64,000 nt of DNA from positions 12,647,238 to 12,711,237 of the forward strand of contig OX463856.1 of the NCBI GenBank assembly GCA_949825065.1, read 5' to 3'. The DNA comes from Odontocerum albicorne. Taxonomy: Eukaryota; Arthropoda; Insecta; Trichoptera; Odontoceridae. The notes under the pieces are model-generated. The model saw only the letters and a list, made by a program, of their open reading frames with translations, made no database searches and was not told the origin of the DNA. A program made the position numbers and the translations under genes. Shown here one piece after another: positions 47,241 to 57,265 of the stretch (position 1 is its first letter; every line of letters begins with the position of its first letter).

Positions 47241-48194
47241 CGAGGCATATCCAGAAAGTAAGTGTACTGAATTTTTGTAGGTTACAATATTTTTTATTTA
47301 AACAAAAAAATTACGTGGTTACCGTAGTACATACATTAGCTATTTTTCGACATAGTCGCCATTTCTCTCAATGCAGGTGGTGAAGCGGGGTATCAACTTT
47401 TTGATGCCTTCCTCGAAGTAGTTTCCCGGCAACCCCTCCGTCCACTTCTCCACCTCCTCCTTTACCTACTCGTCGGTTGAAAACCTTTTGCCACCCATGT
47501 ACAGCTTCAGGGAGGTAAAGAGATAGTAATCTGAAGGTGCTAGGTCAGGGAAATGCGCGGGATGGTTCAGGACATCCCATTTAAACGAGACGAGCAGTTC
47601 ATTCGTGGCGTTGGCCGTGTGTGGTCTGGCATTGTCATGCAGCAGGCAGACTCCCTTTGTCAGCATGCCTCTCCTCTTGTTCTGAATCACCCTCCGCAAT
47701 TTTTTTAGGGTCTCACAGTATCTTGCAGAGTTGATGGTCTCCCCTTGAGGCATATATTCAATTAAAATTATGCCTTGACAGTCCCAAAACACGGATGCCA
47801 TGATTTTCTTGGCTGAAATTGTGGTTTTGAACTTTTTGGCGGAGGGTGAAGAGGTGTGACGCCACTGTTGAGACTGCCTTTTGGTTTCAGGCGTGTAGTG
47901 TGCAACCCAAATTTCATCTCCAGTTACGATGGAGCGGAGAAATTCATCTCCATGGAGTTTGCAGCGCCTCAAAAACTCTTGCCCGGCATTATTTATTTCG
48001 CACTTGGCGGGAGATTGGATTGATATTTTTCACAAAACGTTTTGTCGCGTCGACACTTCTCAACGTATTGACCTTGTACCGGTCTCGTTGCGGAGGAGAA
48101 GGGTCAGGCTACACGGAAATGTAGCCAACATGTCGAAAATAAAATCCATCCGGTCGTGAGAACCTCAGTACACTTACTTTCTGGATACGCCTAG
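47241..48194 (-). mobile_element. Third mariner lineage, 954 bp, deleted at the 5' end of its gene
   Basis: TA flanks both ends (47239-47240 and 48195-48196). The terminal inverted repeats are 30 bp with 2 mismatches, beginning CGAGGCATATCCAGAAAG at the left and (inverted) CTAGGCGTATCCAGAAAG at the right. The gene reads on the minus strand. About 350 bp, including the DNA-binding part, is missing relative to a 1.3-kb mariner. Confidence 0.9.
47340..48000 (-). pseudogene. Mariner transposase lacking its DNA-binding domain
   Basis: A minus-strand frame of 168 codons (47972 down to 47466) begins in the catalytic domain: LRSIVTGDEIWV (first D), ETKRQSQQW, KIMASVFWD, LLHDNARPHTAN (second D) and FPDLAPSDYYLF (third D, 34 residues later). 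A TAG after FSTDE is the only visible stop in the domain. Translation beyond it continues as VKEEVEKW ... RFTTCIERNGDYVEK to a TAG at 47340. Thus the complete DD34D triad is kept while the helix-turn-helix domain is absent. The Y of the usual YSPDLAP block is F here, and the preceding residues are changed. Confidence 0.88.
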
Positions 48195-48196
48195 TA

Positions 48197-49059
48197 CTAT
48201 AATATACCTAGTCTTCTCAGGTAAACGAATTAATTATTTTGATTCATTATTTTTTCAAAAGACGCTTAAGGTATCGTGAGTTATTCAAACTATTTTCAGT
48301 CTTTTTCCATTAAAAATCAGATATTTAAGTATGGATAAACTATACCAAAAGTTAAATGAAAGCCGCATTATGAAATGGCAACTGTTGCACCCAAGATAAA
48401 AATACAAAATTACAATTCTAGCTTTTAATGCACCCCTTTGCAATTCGTGGTATAAAAAAGGTTTCAACCTTATCATTTGTTATGTTATGGTTCTATGAAA
48501 TTATAATATTCCATTTCTAAGCATAACCACGATTAAACATTGTTTCCATTGTATTTTTTTATATTTCTTTTGTATTAACTTTTCATGACGTTAAACCTGT
48601 ATCAAATTTCATTAAAATAAATGTATAAAACGGCACATAAAAATGTAGACAACAAATTATATAGCTTTGCTAGAAAGTACACTATTTCCAAGGGTGATGA
48701 ATAAAATTATGAACGTTATCATGATTGTACCATGCAAATATATGGATGTCAATGGGTAAAGATAGGGGAAAAAATCGACCGCTGTCGAACAAATAAAGCG
48801 GCATATGATAAACGGCGAAAACAGGGGTTGAAAAATAAATTGTTCTCCACGATCGGCCAAATCTGTTGCCAAAATGGCGCAAAATAGTACCCGAGCTGGC
48901 TTTCGATTACAGAGAAGGTGTTTTTCGGCGTCACAAAGGGGCGGCGTGGTCTTAAATGCAGTACTTACTGTTCAAAACAACAACTGTGGTCTCAAAAAAA
49001 TATATTAAATTATTATTCAAATATAAAAAGTAAAAGAAAATTAAACTTAAATACTAAAA
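48197..49059. other. No gene recognised
   Basis: AT-rich DNA. Three overlapping minus-strand frames near 48657-48934 have no family motif and probably arise by chance. Confidence 0.35.
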
Positions 49060-49312
49060 AAAAAATATACAGTGCAAATGTGGATGGGTTCAATTATTTA
49101 TCTTTTACAAAATGAAATGTAAGAATTGAGAGAACCGTTAACTGTATGAGAATGTGTATGAATGTAGAACGTAGAATAGTGTATGAATGTAGAAGACGCG
49201 AAGGATTTATGTCGAGATAGGCCAGTCTGGCGCTGTTTTCTCTCTGCCTACGATGAAAAAGAAATAACGTGGTGCTATGTATGAATGTGCGTAAACATAT
49301 CTTTTCAGCCAT
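49060..49312 (+). mobile_element. LINE 3' fragment, decayed
   Basis: Begins TACAGTGCAAATGTGGATGG (parallel to 'tgtagtgccaatgtgagtgg' at 42890) and later TGAGAATGTGTATGAATGTA, GAGATAGGCCAGTCTGG and GAATGTGCGTAAA, in the same order as the 42720 copy. Only nucleotide phrases survive. Confidence 0.4.
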
Positions 49313-50003
49313 TTACCACAATTCTCTTCGTGGTCTGGTTAAGACATTAAATCAATCAGACACAAATTAAAGGAGAAAAAAGCTATAAAACGAAATGATC
49401 AAACACAATTAAGAGAAAATAACACAAATAAAAGAAAATAACTAAAAAAAAATCCAGGAGACAAAACATTTATTAAGCTTCATTTTTTTTCCTCAAAATG
49501 CTTTTTGAAACGGTTTGCACTAAAATTGAAGATATTAACATCGGCTCCAAAATTCATGTTGTAGAAGTTACACGATTTGTATACCATGATATATATTGAA
49601 TAATAATTAATATGAACCGTAGGCAAATGAAGAAGCGCCGTAACACATGTGTAATATAACGGAAAAGTGGGTCAAAAGATATAAGGCTCAGCAGTTCGAA
49701 CTGCCAATCATGCTTAGGAATATTTTGTGGAGGGGTGTCATATCGCTCACACGTACTTGACTCTCTAAAGTTTGAATATTATGATAAAACAGTTATGCAT
49801 AATCGGGCAAAACAATGTCTTCGGTTGAGATAAATTAACTATTACTAAAGTAAAACAATATGTTAATGTTATTTCTCGGATGTATGATAAAGTGATGGAT
49901 TTATTGTTTCATTTATATAATTCTGCACTACATAGATTCATAAAGCTTATTTCCTGTTCCGAGACATTTGTCTTAAGCTTGTGAAATTCCCTTATAAAGG
50001 CAC
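49313..50003. other. No gene recognised
   Basis: AT-rich sequence upstream of the minisatellite. Confidence 0.4.
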
Positions 50004-50146
50004 TTTATGGATCAAGCTTGAGCTGCAGCCATTTATGGATCAAGCTTGAGCTGCAGCCATTTATGGATCAAGCTTGAGCTGCAGCCATTTATGGATCAAG
50101 CTTGAGCTGCAGCCATTTATGGATCAAGCTTGAGCTGCAGCCATTT
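50004..50146 (+). repeat. 28-bp minisatellite, five copies
   Basis: TTTATGGATCAAGCTTGAGC then TGCAGCCA starts at 50004, 50032, 50060, 50088 and 50116, with no visible difference between copies. Each unit contains the palindrome CAAGCTTG and a GCTGCAGC palindrome. It lies 350 bp upstream of an alkaline phosphatase exon, presumably in the preceding intron or 5' flank. Confidence 0.9.
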
Positions 50147-50493
50147 ATGAGATTTGACAACTTTTAGCAAAAAAATCCATTGAAAAACTTTCAGATGAGT
50201 AAATTTAAACATATGATCCCTCCGTGTCCCTTGTGGGGTAGACAGAGAGGACAAATCTTCTAAGTTTTTTATCCAAACACAGTTTTCATCTCCTCCACAT
50301 TCGTACTTCTCATCATGCACAATCTACTATGATTCATAATTCTCATTTTACTATCATTCAAAATCTGGTACTTTGTAAAATAAATGTTTTCTTACTAATT
50401 AATATTTCTAGTTAACTTCACTTTTTATACATACCGTTTAAATTTTAAAGTGATTCTCCTATTTTATCTTAACTGTTATTTCCTTTTTTTCAG
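50147..50493 (+). other. Intron or 5' flank ending in a splice acceptor
   Basis: The last bases are a pyrimidine tract and AG (TTTCCTTTTTTTCAG), a good 3' splice site for the exon that follows. No coding sequence was found in it. The upstream exon must lie further left or is unrecognisable. Confidence 0.6.
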
Positions 50494-50575
50494 ATCGTGA
50501 ATATTGGTACGCCGAGGCACAGAAGGATCTAACAAAACGCCTGCAGGACTTTCGTGATCAAAAGCCTGTCGCAAG
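50494..50575 (+). CDS. Alkaline phosphatase, N-terminal internal exon
   Basis: Alkaline phosphatases are metal-dependent phosphomonoesterases, in insects usually secreted or membrane-anchored. This 82-nt exon is bordered by TTTTTCAG and GTACAA. Its first two bases complete a split codon. The rest reads REYWYAEAQKDL, TKRLQDFRDQKPVA and ends with AG, the first two bases of a codon completed by the next exon. The W...A...L pattern (EYWYAEAQKDL) is the conserved helix just before the metal-binding core in animal alkaline phosphatases ('..YW...A...L'). The join to 55236 gives AGG (Arg) and keeps the frame, which strongly supports the exon. The start codon and signal peptide lie upstream and were not found. 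Confidence 0.85.
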
Positions 50576-51075
50576 GTACAAATTGTTAATATAATTTTAA
50601 TTAACATGTTATATTTTTTTCTTTGTCGGATGAACCACTTAATATATCATGTTTGAAAATACTAATGTAACCCCACTTATCCTCTACATACGTCAGATGG
50701 CCATACAACTCAAACATATCTCAAGCTTTACGGACCATTTTTCTTTAAACCAATCGGTTACCTACTGGTCTCTTTCTATTCCCAGCCTCCCAAAATCTTG
50801 TTGCACGTTATCTTAAAGTGTATGTTTTGGTTGCATAATTAATTGCATAATAATCTTTACTGACCGTGTCATCTGAGATCTGCTAATACGATCTATGCTA
50901 ACTTCCGCGACGTCACGTCTCTGACAATTGATGTTTGTTTCTTAAATGTCAGTTTTTCTCCTAAGTTTTTATTCTCCTGCAGTCTGTTTGGGTTGAGAAT
51001 TCGGTTTTTAAAGCTGAGTAACTTTTATAAATTTTCAATTAAATATATAAAACATTTAAATTGTATTCATCACTG

Positions 51076-51470
51076 TTTTAGTTCAGTTCACTACCGGTTT
51101 CAAAGACTCCGTTTTCCTCGTCAGGTGAAGATGAACTAAATTATGTCTAGAATACAGTTTTTAAAATTATTATAGGTACAAGAGAGGGGGAGGCGAGTAG
51201 TGACTAGTAAGGGTTAATTAAAAAAAATAAGTCTCAACATTATAAACAACAAAGTTAATTTCAATATAACCCTCTGCTTAATATTTTACCTGTTCAAAAG
51301 TCATTCTTTTGACGCCTACCTACTCCTCTCCCATTATTGGCAAATACTCCCCTCTTCCTGTCCCTTACGTATTACAATTAGAAAAAATATGTTTTAGATA
51401 TAATTAAGTTCATCTTCACCTAACGAGGAAGACGAATATACATAAAACCGGTAGGCACTCAAATAAAACA
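51076..51470. repeat. Palindromic element, family 2
   Basis: The left arm has TACCGGTTTCAAAGACTCCG, CCTCGTCAGGTGAAGATG and AACTAAATTATGTCTAG. The right arm is its inverse: TTAGATATAATTAAGTTC, ATCTTCACCTAACGAGGAAG and ACCGGTAGGCACTC. Arms are about 85 bp and the spacer about 230 bp. On the minus strand the left arm gives CTGACGA ... TTTGAAACCGGTA, which is again the CUGANGA / GAAA arrangement, but with a long poorly paired middle. Confidence 0.6.
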
Positions 51471-52479
51471 GTCGGGATACAAAATAAAAAATAAGTAATT
51501 TATTTGTTTTATTAAAAGTAATGAACATGACACTACAAAGTATAAAAAATGTCTTTTCTAAAATTTGAGAAAAAAAATTAGTAATTCTTGGTCATCTTTG
51601 AGTGTCGTGGTTCACGGTTTTGTCCCATATGTTACTAGGGGTAAGATGATGAATTATATATTCCATAATGTTTGCCATTCCGGGAAAATTCCATTTGTGA
51701 AGTGCTGTGGCCGCTCTGGTTCCACTTCGGATTCTTATTTGTCCATCTTCACACCCTTTAAGGTCTTAAAATTATGTAACATTAAAACAAGTTATCTTAA
51801 AACGGTTTTGGTTCCAAAGAATAATTTTAAGAAATTTTCTTATTTTGTGGCGTCCGCTTTTCAAATAACATGCGGCCAAGACACTGTAATAATCAAATAA
51901 TGTTGCAAGAAGATACTCGTATAATCCAAAAATTGTACGCACATTTTCAAATTGCGTTTTTTGCAGAGAACGCTCTAACATTTATTGCTTTGTTTTTCAT
52001 CCGCGATCGATGACCTTTAAAATAAAAACCTACATTTTTTACACCCGCCTTATATTTTCATGATCATGTATTGTAAATAAAATAAAACAAAACGAAACTG
52101 ACTTCGTGATCAGACGTATTCATACAATTTGATTAACGGTATTTTACGACTGTTCAAGTAATCTATTAGATATACATTTTCAGATGTCGTCAATCATTCA
52201 ATAGTTAACTTGACGTTCCAAATAGTACAATTATTTCAAGATTGATATTTAATTTCAAATAAATTTCTTTCTTGTATCGATTTTCCGTTTTTCACAAAAA
52301 TCAAGTGCTATCTTTAGATGATCTTTTAATTTTCATGGTACTGATATAAATACTATGAGGGGAGAACGTCAAATAAGTTGGAATTATTTATCGGAGAATG
52401 CTCCAAACATCATGGTTTAATTTTAACTGAAATTCAAAAACAAACAATATCTACAGATTGACTATTTGAATTATATATT

Positions 52480-53085
52480 ATTCATGCAGAGGAGAAAAAT
52501 TGCACCTTCTTAAATTTATATTGATGAGAAAAATTAAGGGTGGATGCGAAATTGGTTGAAATAACCTGTTTTGGTTAGGTAACATTTGCGAATGAGTAGG
52601 TACCCAGATAATAAAAGAGCTGAAATGTATCGTCAAAGACCGAAATAATTTTTCAAAGATGACCGCCGTCGTAAGGATGACCCAACATGGTAGATGAAGA
52701 AGAATAAAGCCCTTATGTCTTGGCCGTTGGTTGAAATCCTGGCACAATTCCGTTGGGACCACTTAGCTTCTGGGACAATCATGTGTTGTTAGAGATAACT
52801 TCGGGTATCAGCTGATGAATATTGTCTGTAGAATCACTGCCACCTGGTTTTGCACTGCAAATCTAATAACCTGCTCCAAACATGAATCGGGAGAACCAAA
52901 GATATGTCGAAACGGGGAACAATGCATGAGGGAAGCACTCTTTGTATAGACCATCCGACCTTTGCTGTTGTGTCCGAGAAGTCCAATGTCTTTCACTGAA
53001 AAATACTTGATTCGTGGAGCACCGATGTTCAAGTGGCAGAATTCTGCACGAAAAATACAGAACGCATTTCATATGATAAGAAAAA
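52480..53085 (-). other. Unrecognised coding-like segment
   Basis: The segment is less AT-rich than its surroundings. A minus-strand frame (53032 down to 52808) reads MNIGAPRIKYFSVKDIGLLG, HNSKGRMVYTKSASLMHCSP, FRHIFGSPDSCLEQVIRFAV and continues to QTIFIS. Further left, 52478-52762 holds another frame with LCQDFNQRPRHKGFILLH. I do not recognise either. The codon-like composition and intronic, antisense position suggest a decayed transposon gene rather than a host exon. Confidence 0.35.
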
Positions 53086-53359
53086 GCGGACTTTTTTACA
53101 TTTTTTCAAATCTTAAATGACGGAAGACGAAATAAAGTAATAAATTTCAAATGAAAAATAAGATCCGATTAAAAACATTGTTTAAAAAAAAGCACTAAAA
53201 ACAAGTTTGGTCATGTTGAATAAGAAAGTAAAGAAATAATTAAAAAAAAAAGAAAAATGTGGTATAGGAACGTCAGGAAAATTATTTATGGACCAAATTA
53301 ACGAAGTTCTGAGAGAATACAGTATGACGCTATATAAGAAAGTAGAACACTATTATTCT

Positions 53360-53770
53360 CAAATCACTCAATACTTGAAATACATACATAATGCAGAATG
53401 GTACATAATTCATGGATTTGAAAAGACAAAAAACCTCCAAATCATAACACTTGTGTTCTTAAACCATTCAATAATTTGACAGACATATAGTGCAGAATGG
53501 TAGATAAACAGTGAATTTAAAGAAAAACAAGATATAGTAAGTATTAAATCGGATACGCTCTCATAAGATTTGGGCTTTCGAATCACTCAATAATTAAAAC
53601 ATGCATACAAAATGCAAAATTGATACATCATGGGTGTGAAACGATAAAAAATTGACACAGAATAAAACCTTGGACATCAAAATCATAACATGTGCACGTC
53701 AAAATCATAACATGTGGACGTCAAAAGTAGAATGGTCCAAAAGTGATGAATTTTAAACGATAATAAATTT
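53360..53770 (+). repeat. Degenerate ~100-125-bp tandem repeat
   Basis: The phrase AATCACTCAATAATT (or 'aaccattcaataattt') then 'acatacata(a/g)tgcagaatgg', 'tcatgg(a/g)' and 'aaatcataaca' recurs near 53360, 53463 and 53580. It ends with a 23-bp direct duplication 'aaaatcataacatgtg(c/g)acgtc' (53687-53730). Confidence 0.5.
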
Positions 53771-53867
53771 CTTTAACTTAGAAAATATATTTGTTTTATT
53801 TTGCGGTGTCATGATTATACATTTTTAATAAAATACATAAAATATTTAGTTTTATTTCGTATTAACC

Positions 53868-54070
53868 AGTTTTATTTCAGTTCACCGGTTTCAAAGACCA
53901 TCGTGTTCCTCGTCAGATGAAGTTGAACTAAATTATGTCTAAAAATTTGTATTTTAAATTGTAATATATACAGAAGAGGAAGGGAGAAGTAACTTAATAA
54001 GGGGGAAGTAGATAAGGAGTAGGTAGGCGAGGAGGGCCTTTGAAACTTTTAATAAACTCAAAACAGTGGT
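53868..54070. repeat. Family 2 palindromic element, single arm
   Basis: CAGTTCACCGGTTTCAAAG, CTCGTCAGATGAAG and TTGAACTAAATTATGTCTA match the left arm at 51076. The following purine-rich part (GGAGTAGGTAGGCGAGGAG) matches the inverse of 51310-51360. The opposite arm is lost. Confidence 0.6.
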
Positions 54071-54799
54071 GAAAAAAAAAAAAAAAAGTGTTTCTTTTAT
54101 TTTATTAAAAAAAAAACGACACTAAATTGATAAAAGATCAAACCTGGTAGTTGAAATCAAATCATGTGTTATCTCAAATAACTCTAGAATTGAAACATAA
54201 ATATACCAAACATATCTTGAGTTTTACTAAAAAAATCCCCATTTTATTCCTTGATCTTTTTTATCTCATCTAACTCCAATGTTTTCTATCTTTTTTCAGG
54301 CGAATCTAACGTATTTGTCTTCCAAATCTTATTTGTCAATAAATCGTCATTTATTACGTTGACATGTTCAAAACAAGTTGAGTCCAAATAAGGAAAATGT
54401 GATATAAACTCGAAATGACATGTTTTATATCTTTCGTTTATTTTTGTTTCCGTTTGTTAAAAGTTATTGATTATTTTGAATAATAATTGTTTGTGGACCA
54501 ATTTGGTTTTATCGTTAGCCCTATAACCCAGGTTGGGTTTTGGCTGCCCGAATGATTCTCTGTCACTTAACTATCTTAGCAGCGTACCTTTTAAAATGAG
54601 TCAAACCCAGTTTGTGGTAGTTCTATGTCACAGCTATCTCAGTTTTGATCTCCCCAACCCTCCTATGTCCCATTGTATTGCTGAACAAAACCTTTTTAGG
54701 AAGATACGTGTCTTGCATCTACCATAAGTGTCCAAGTCAACGCAGTCCAGCATTTTTATACTCTTTGTAACACTAGTTTTGCCATACAGGGTGTGGATG

Positions 54800-55070
54800 A
54801 AGTTTGGCCACGTGGCAACGTACTGGACTTCCTTGCGGAAGGTCGGTGGATCAAACCCCGCGCTTTGCTACTCCCTTTCAATGGCACATGCATTTTTTTC
54901 GTCTAGTATTCGAGGGTATAAGATCAAATCTATTCTTTCAAGAAACTGAAAAAAAAACATGCCCTTGTGCTCCGATCGTCTCACATTTGGCGTGTCATCG
55001 GATCCAGTACAGCGGCGTGGCCGGTGAGTTTGCTGGTAAGCAACGGCTCCCTTACTTCAAGAGGAGAAAA
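54800..55070 (+). repeat. Possible SINE, second tRNA-like family
   Basis: GTGGCAACGTACTGGACTTC (possible A box) and GGTGGATCAAACCCCGCG (possible B box) lie about 45 bp apart. A 3' part ends in GAGGAGAAAAAAATAAAG. The spacing and the TCAAACCCCG phrase are tRNA-like, but the sequence is not the main SINE family. Single copy in this window. Confidence 0.4.
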
Positions 55071-55235
55071 AAATAAAGAAATGAAAAACTCCACCGTACA
55101 GTTATGTTTTCCAACGGTACTGATGTTGTAATTGTATGGAAAAATAGTTAATTTACAAATGTTCCTTCTAAATGGAAATCTGTTTTACTGATGCTTTTCT
55201 TAAGTAAAATGTTTATTTAATTCCTTAATTTACAG

Positions 55236-55401
55236 GAGCGTTGTAATGTTCATCGGTGATGGCATGAGTCTGGCCACAATAACTGCTGCCAGGGAGCTGA
55301 AGAAACAACGAAGAAGTTCCAGGAAGTCTGAGGACGGGACGGTAGATGAAAGCTTGCAGGGACTCATATGGGACCATTTCCCTGCAGCTTCTCTAGCGCA
55401 G
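55236..55401 (+). CDS. Alkaline phosphatase, metal-binding-core exon
   Basis: This 166-nt exon is bordered by TTTACAG and GTAAAA. Its first base completes AGG from the previous exon and its last codon is complete (phase 0). It reads SVVMFIGDGMSLATITAAR, a basic stretch ELKKQRRSSRKSEDGTVDES, then LQGLIWDHFPAASLAQ. The FIGDGM motif contains the aspartate that binds metal in all alkaline phosphatases (Asp42 in human placental, Asp51 in E. coli enzyme), followed by the T(V/I)TAAR helix and the FP block. From memory the segment between TAAR and FP is about 7-8 residues longer and more basic than usual. The catalytic serine exon (DSAGTA-type) lies further right and was not found in the window. Expressed on the + strand; promoter not visible. 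Confidence 0.93.
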
Positions 55402-55624
55402 GTAAAATAAATATTTTCTAATCCATTTCAACCTAACTTTTTCTTCTTCAATACATCCAAATTAGTATTTCGAGCACATTGAAGAGCGTGACAATATTGT
55501 CTTCGACCCCAGTAATATAGCCATCAGCTGACTCACGGTTTGTTGTTGAACGTGTTGACAAAACAACCGCTTGGCGTGTGCGTGTATTGTCGTCACCAAA
55601 CGAACTCTTTTAACAAACTGGCAC

Positions 55625-55718
55625 CCTTGTTTTTTAATATCATTGGGAATCAAACCCAGCACCCTCAGTTGAAACTCAAGAATGTTACCACTAAACTACA
55701 GAGGTCGTCTACTAAGTT
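55625..55718 (-). repeat. tRNA-like SINE head, another family
   Basis: On the minus strand GACCTCTGTAGTTTAGTGGT (A box) is followed after about 30 bases by GCTGGGTTTGATTCCCAATG (B box). Both RNA polymerase III boxes are excellent, but the 5' and 3' tRNA ends do not pair into an acceptor stem that I can see, so it is a SINE head or tRNA pseudogene. A 'aaataaataaataaata' tail-like run (55731-55747) lies on the other side. Confidence 0.6.
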
Positions 55719-55837
55719 TTACTATTTAAAATAAATAAATAAATACAGGTTTATTGATAGCAACATAGTATGCACATGATACATTTAGACACATTTCAAG
55801 AACACATTAAAAAGAGAATACATTAAAAAACAGAAGG

Positions 55838-56135
55838 TATCAAAAGGTCTGGGCTCATCTAATAACATCCCCTCAGCCAAGATACACCCCACCAATATAG
55901 GGCGAGCCCAGCCACGGGGACACCAGATGTTTTTTAGCCCACACCCTTGAATACGAAGAATAAGAAGATAAAAAAAACACAGAAAATAAATAGATGACAA
56001 AAAAAAATACATTCAAGAGAGGAGACATTAAAAGGTCCGGGCTCATCCCACAAACATTCTCCCGGCCGAGATACACCCCACCAATGTAGGGCGAGCCCGA
56101 CCGCAAGGGCATCGGGGGGCTTCTAGCCCACACCC
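55838..56135 (+). repeat. ~190-bp tandem duplication, two units, GC-richer
   Basis: Unit 1 (from about 55846, GGTCTGGGCTCATC) and unit 2 (from about 56035, GGTCCGGGCTCATC) share ATACACCCCACCAAT, TAGGGCGAGCCC and TAGCCCACACCC. Unit 2 is more GC-rich. An antisense frame (55873-56133) repeats SPYIGGVYLG accordingly. No identity. Confidence 0.7.
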
Positions 56136-56574
56136 CCGCATATCTAGATTAAAGAATAAATAAAAAACAAAAACGTATGGCAGAAAACAAAATAAAAAGT
56201 AAACCCACATATACCACCTAAGGTTAGCTGTCAGCAAGAACGAAAAAAAAGAAAAGCCTCAAAGGAGTCCAAATTTTACAAAATGAAAAATAGGAAATGA
56301 AATAGTTGAAACAAGATTGAAATAGTTAGGCAGTAATACATTGAAATAGTTAAGCAGTTTTAAAAGAATGAATGAGCAGATAACGCACAAACACGTACGC
56401 ACAATCCCCGATTCACTACCAGCGAAAAGAAAGAAAAAAAAGCAAATAAGAGACCCATTAACCACAAATATAATACTAACGTACGTTGGATCTCTATTAT
56501 ACTGTATGAAACATTTCTGTTGGCGATGTTTTTTTTTTAATTTACTGTAGTAATATGAAGTACAAATACTTGCC

Positions 56575-57265
56575 AAAGGCTTTACCTACATGTATACACA
56601 TTTATATTTTAAGAATTCATCTAATTTATATATCATAATTATAATAAAATAACTTTATTTTAATTTCCTAAATATTTTATTTTAAATCATCTTAATATAT
56701 AATATATATTTTCTAAGAAATAGTTAACATCTCTACACTTCTTATAACGAGATAACAATTCTTAAAACTAATTATTTTGAAAGTATTATACATACATGTT
56801 CACTCTTTCAGGCTACTTGTATTCCATCACATTTACAAAGACCTTGGTCCTACCTGCTAACTGTAGGTGGACTAGTCAGGTACTCTCGTAAGCCCTCAGG
56901 GAAGTGATTAGAAGAATTACAGTGGATCTGTTGGCCTTTATAGAACTTCACGCTCCAAGTGAGGATATGATGTTGGAGAATTTTGGAAAAGGTGTTTTCT
57001 TGGATGGGTGTTGAAAGAGATCTTGAATGTCTTATTCTGCACTCGTTAAACCTTCAGTTGGACCGTTTTATTAATACTACCCCAAACTGGTGCAACGTAG
57101 GATGGTAATCTTTTCTTGACTTTGCGAGAGAACATGTTAGCTTCAGTTTTGGCGTCATTGATTTTGAACCTCCAATCCGCATTGTATTTTCCAAATATCT
57201 CAAGGGCAATCTGAAGGCGGCGACCAGCTCGATCTACCTTGAGTGAGGACGCGTAGCATGCGACA
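56575..57265 (-). mobile_element. LINE with reverse transcriptase remnant and 3' UTR (Jockey-like)
   Basis: On the minus strand 57250-57040 reads ACYASSLKVDRAGRRLQIAL, EIFGKYNADWRFKINDAKTE and ANMFSRKVKKRLPS. This is the region just after the catalytic YADD motif of Jockey-type reverse transcriptase ('..LQ.AL.....Y...W..KIN..KT....F...'). Downstream (57000-56575) is the 3' part also found at 20620 and 63676. The catalytic motif itself is degraded and the 5' part is missing. Confidence 0.65.

Larger units (their letters stand above)
50576..55235 (+). other. Alkaline phosphatase intron, 4660 bp
   Basis: Starts GTACAA and ends TTTACAG. It has phase 2 at the left (two bases of the codon before it). 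It hosts two copies of a second palindromic family (51076-51470, 53868-54070), an unassigned minus-strand coding-like segment (52480-53085), a tandem array (53360-53770) and a SINE-like unit (54800-55070). Elsewhere (50576-51075, 51471-52479, 54071-54799) I see nothing identifiable. Confidence 0.8.

Noticed and set aside
47846..48159. Two overlapping + strand frames
   Set aside because: They are the antisense of the mariner remnant and its deletion junction.
55625..55718. True tRNA gene on the minus strand
   Set aside because: The A and B boxes are good, but I could not pair an acceptor stem or place a normal anticodon arm, and the SINE-like surroundings favour a pseudogene or SINE head.
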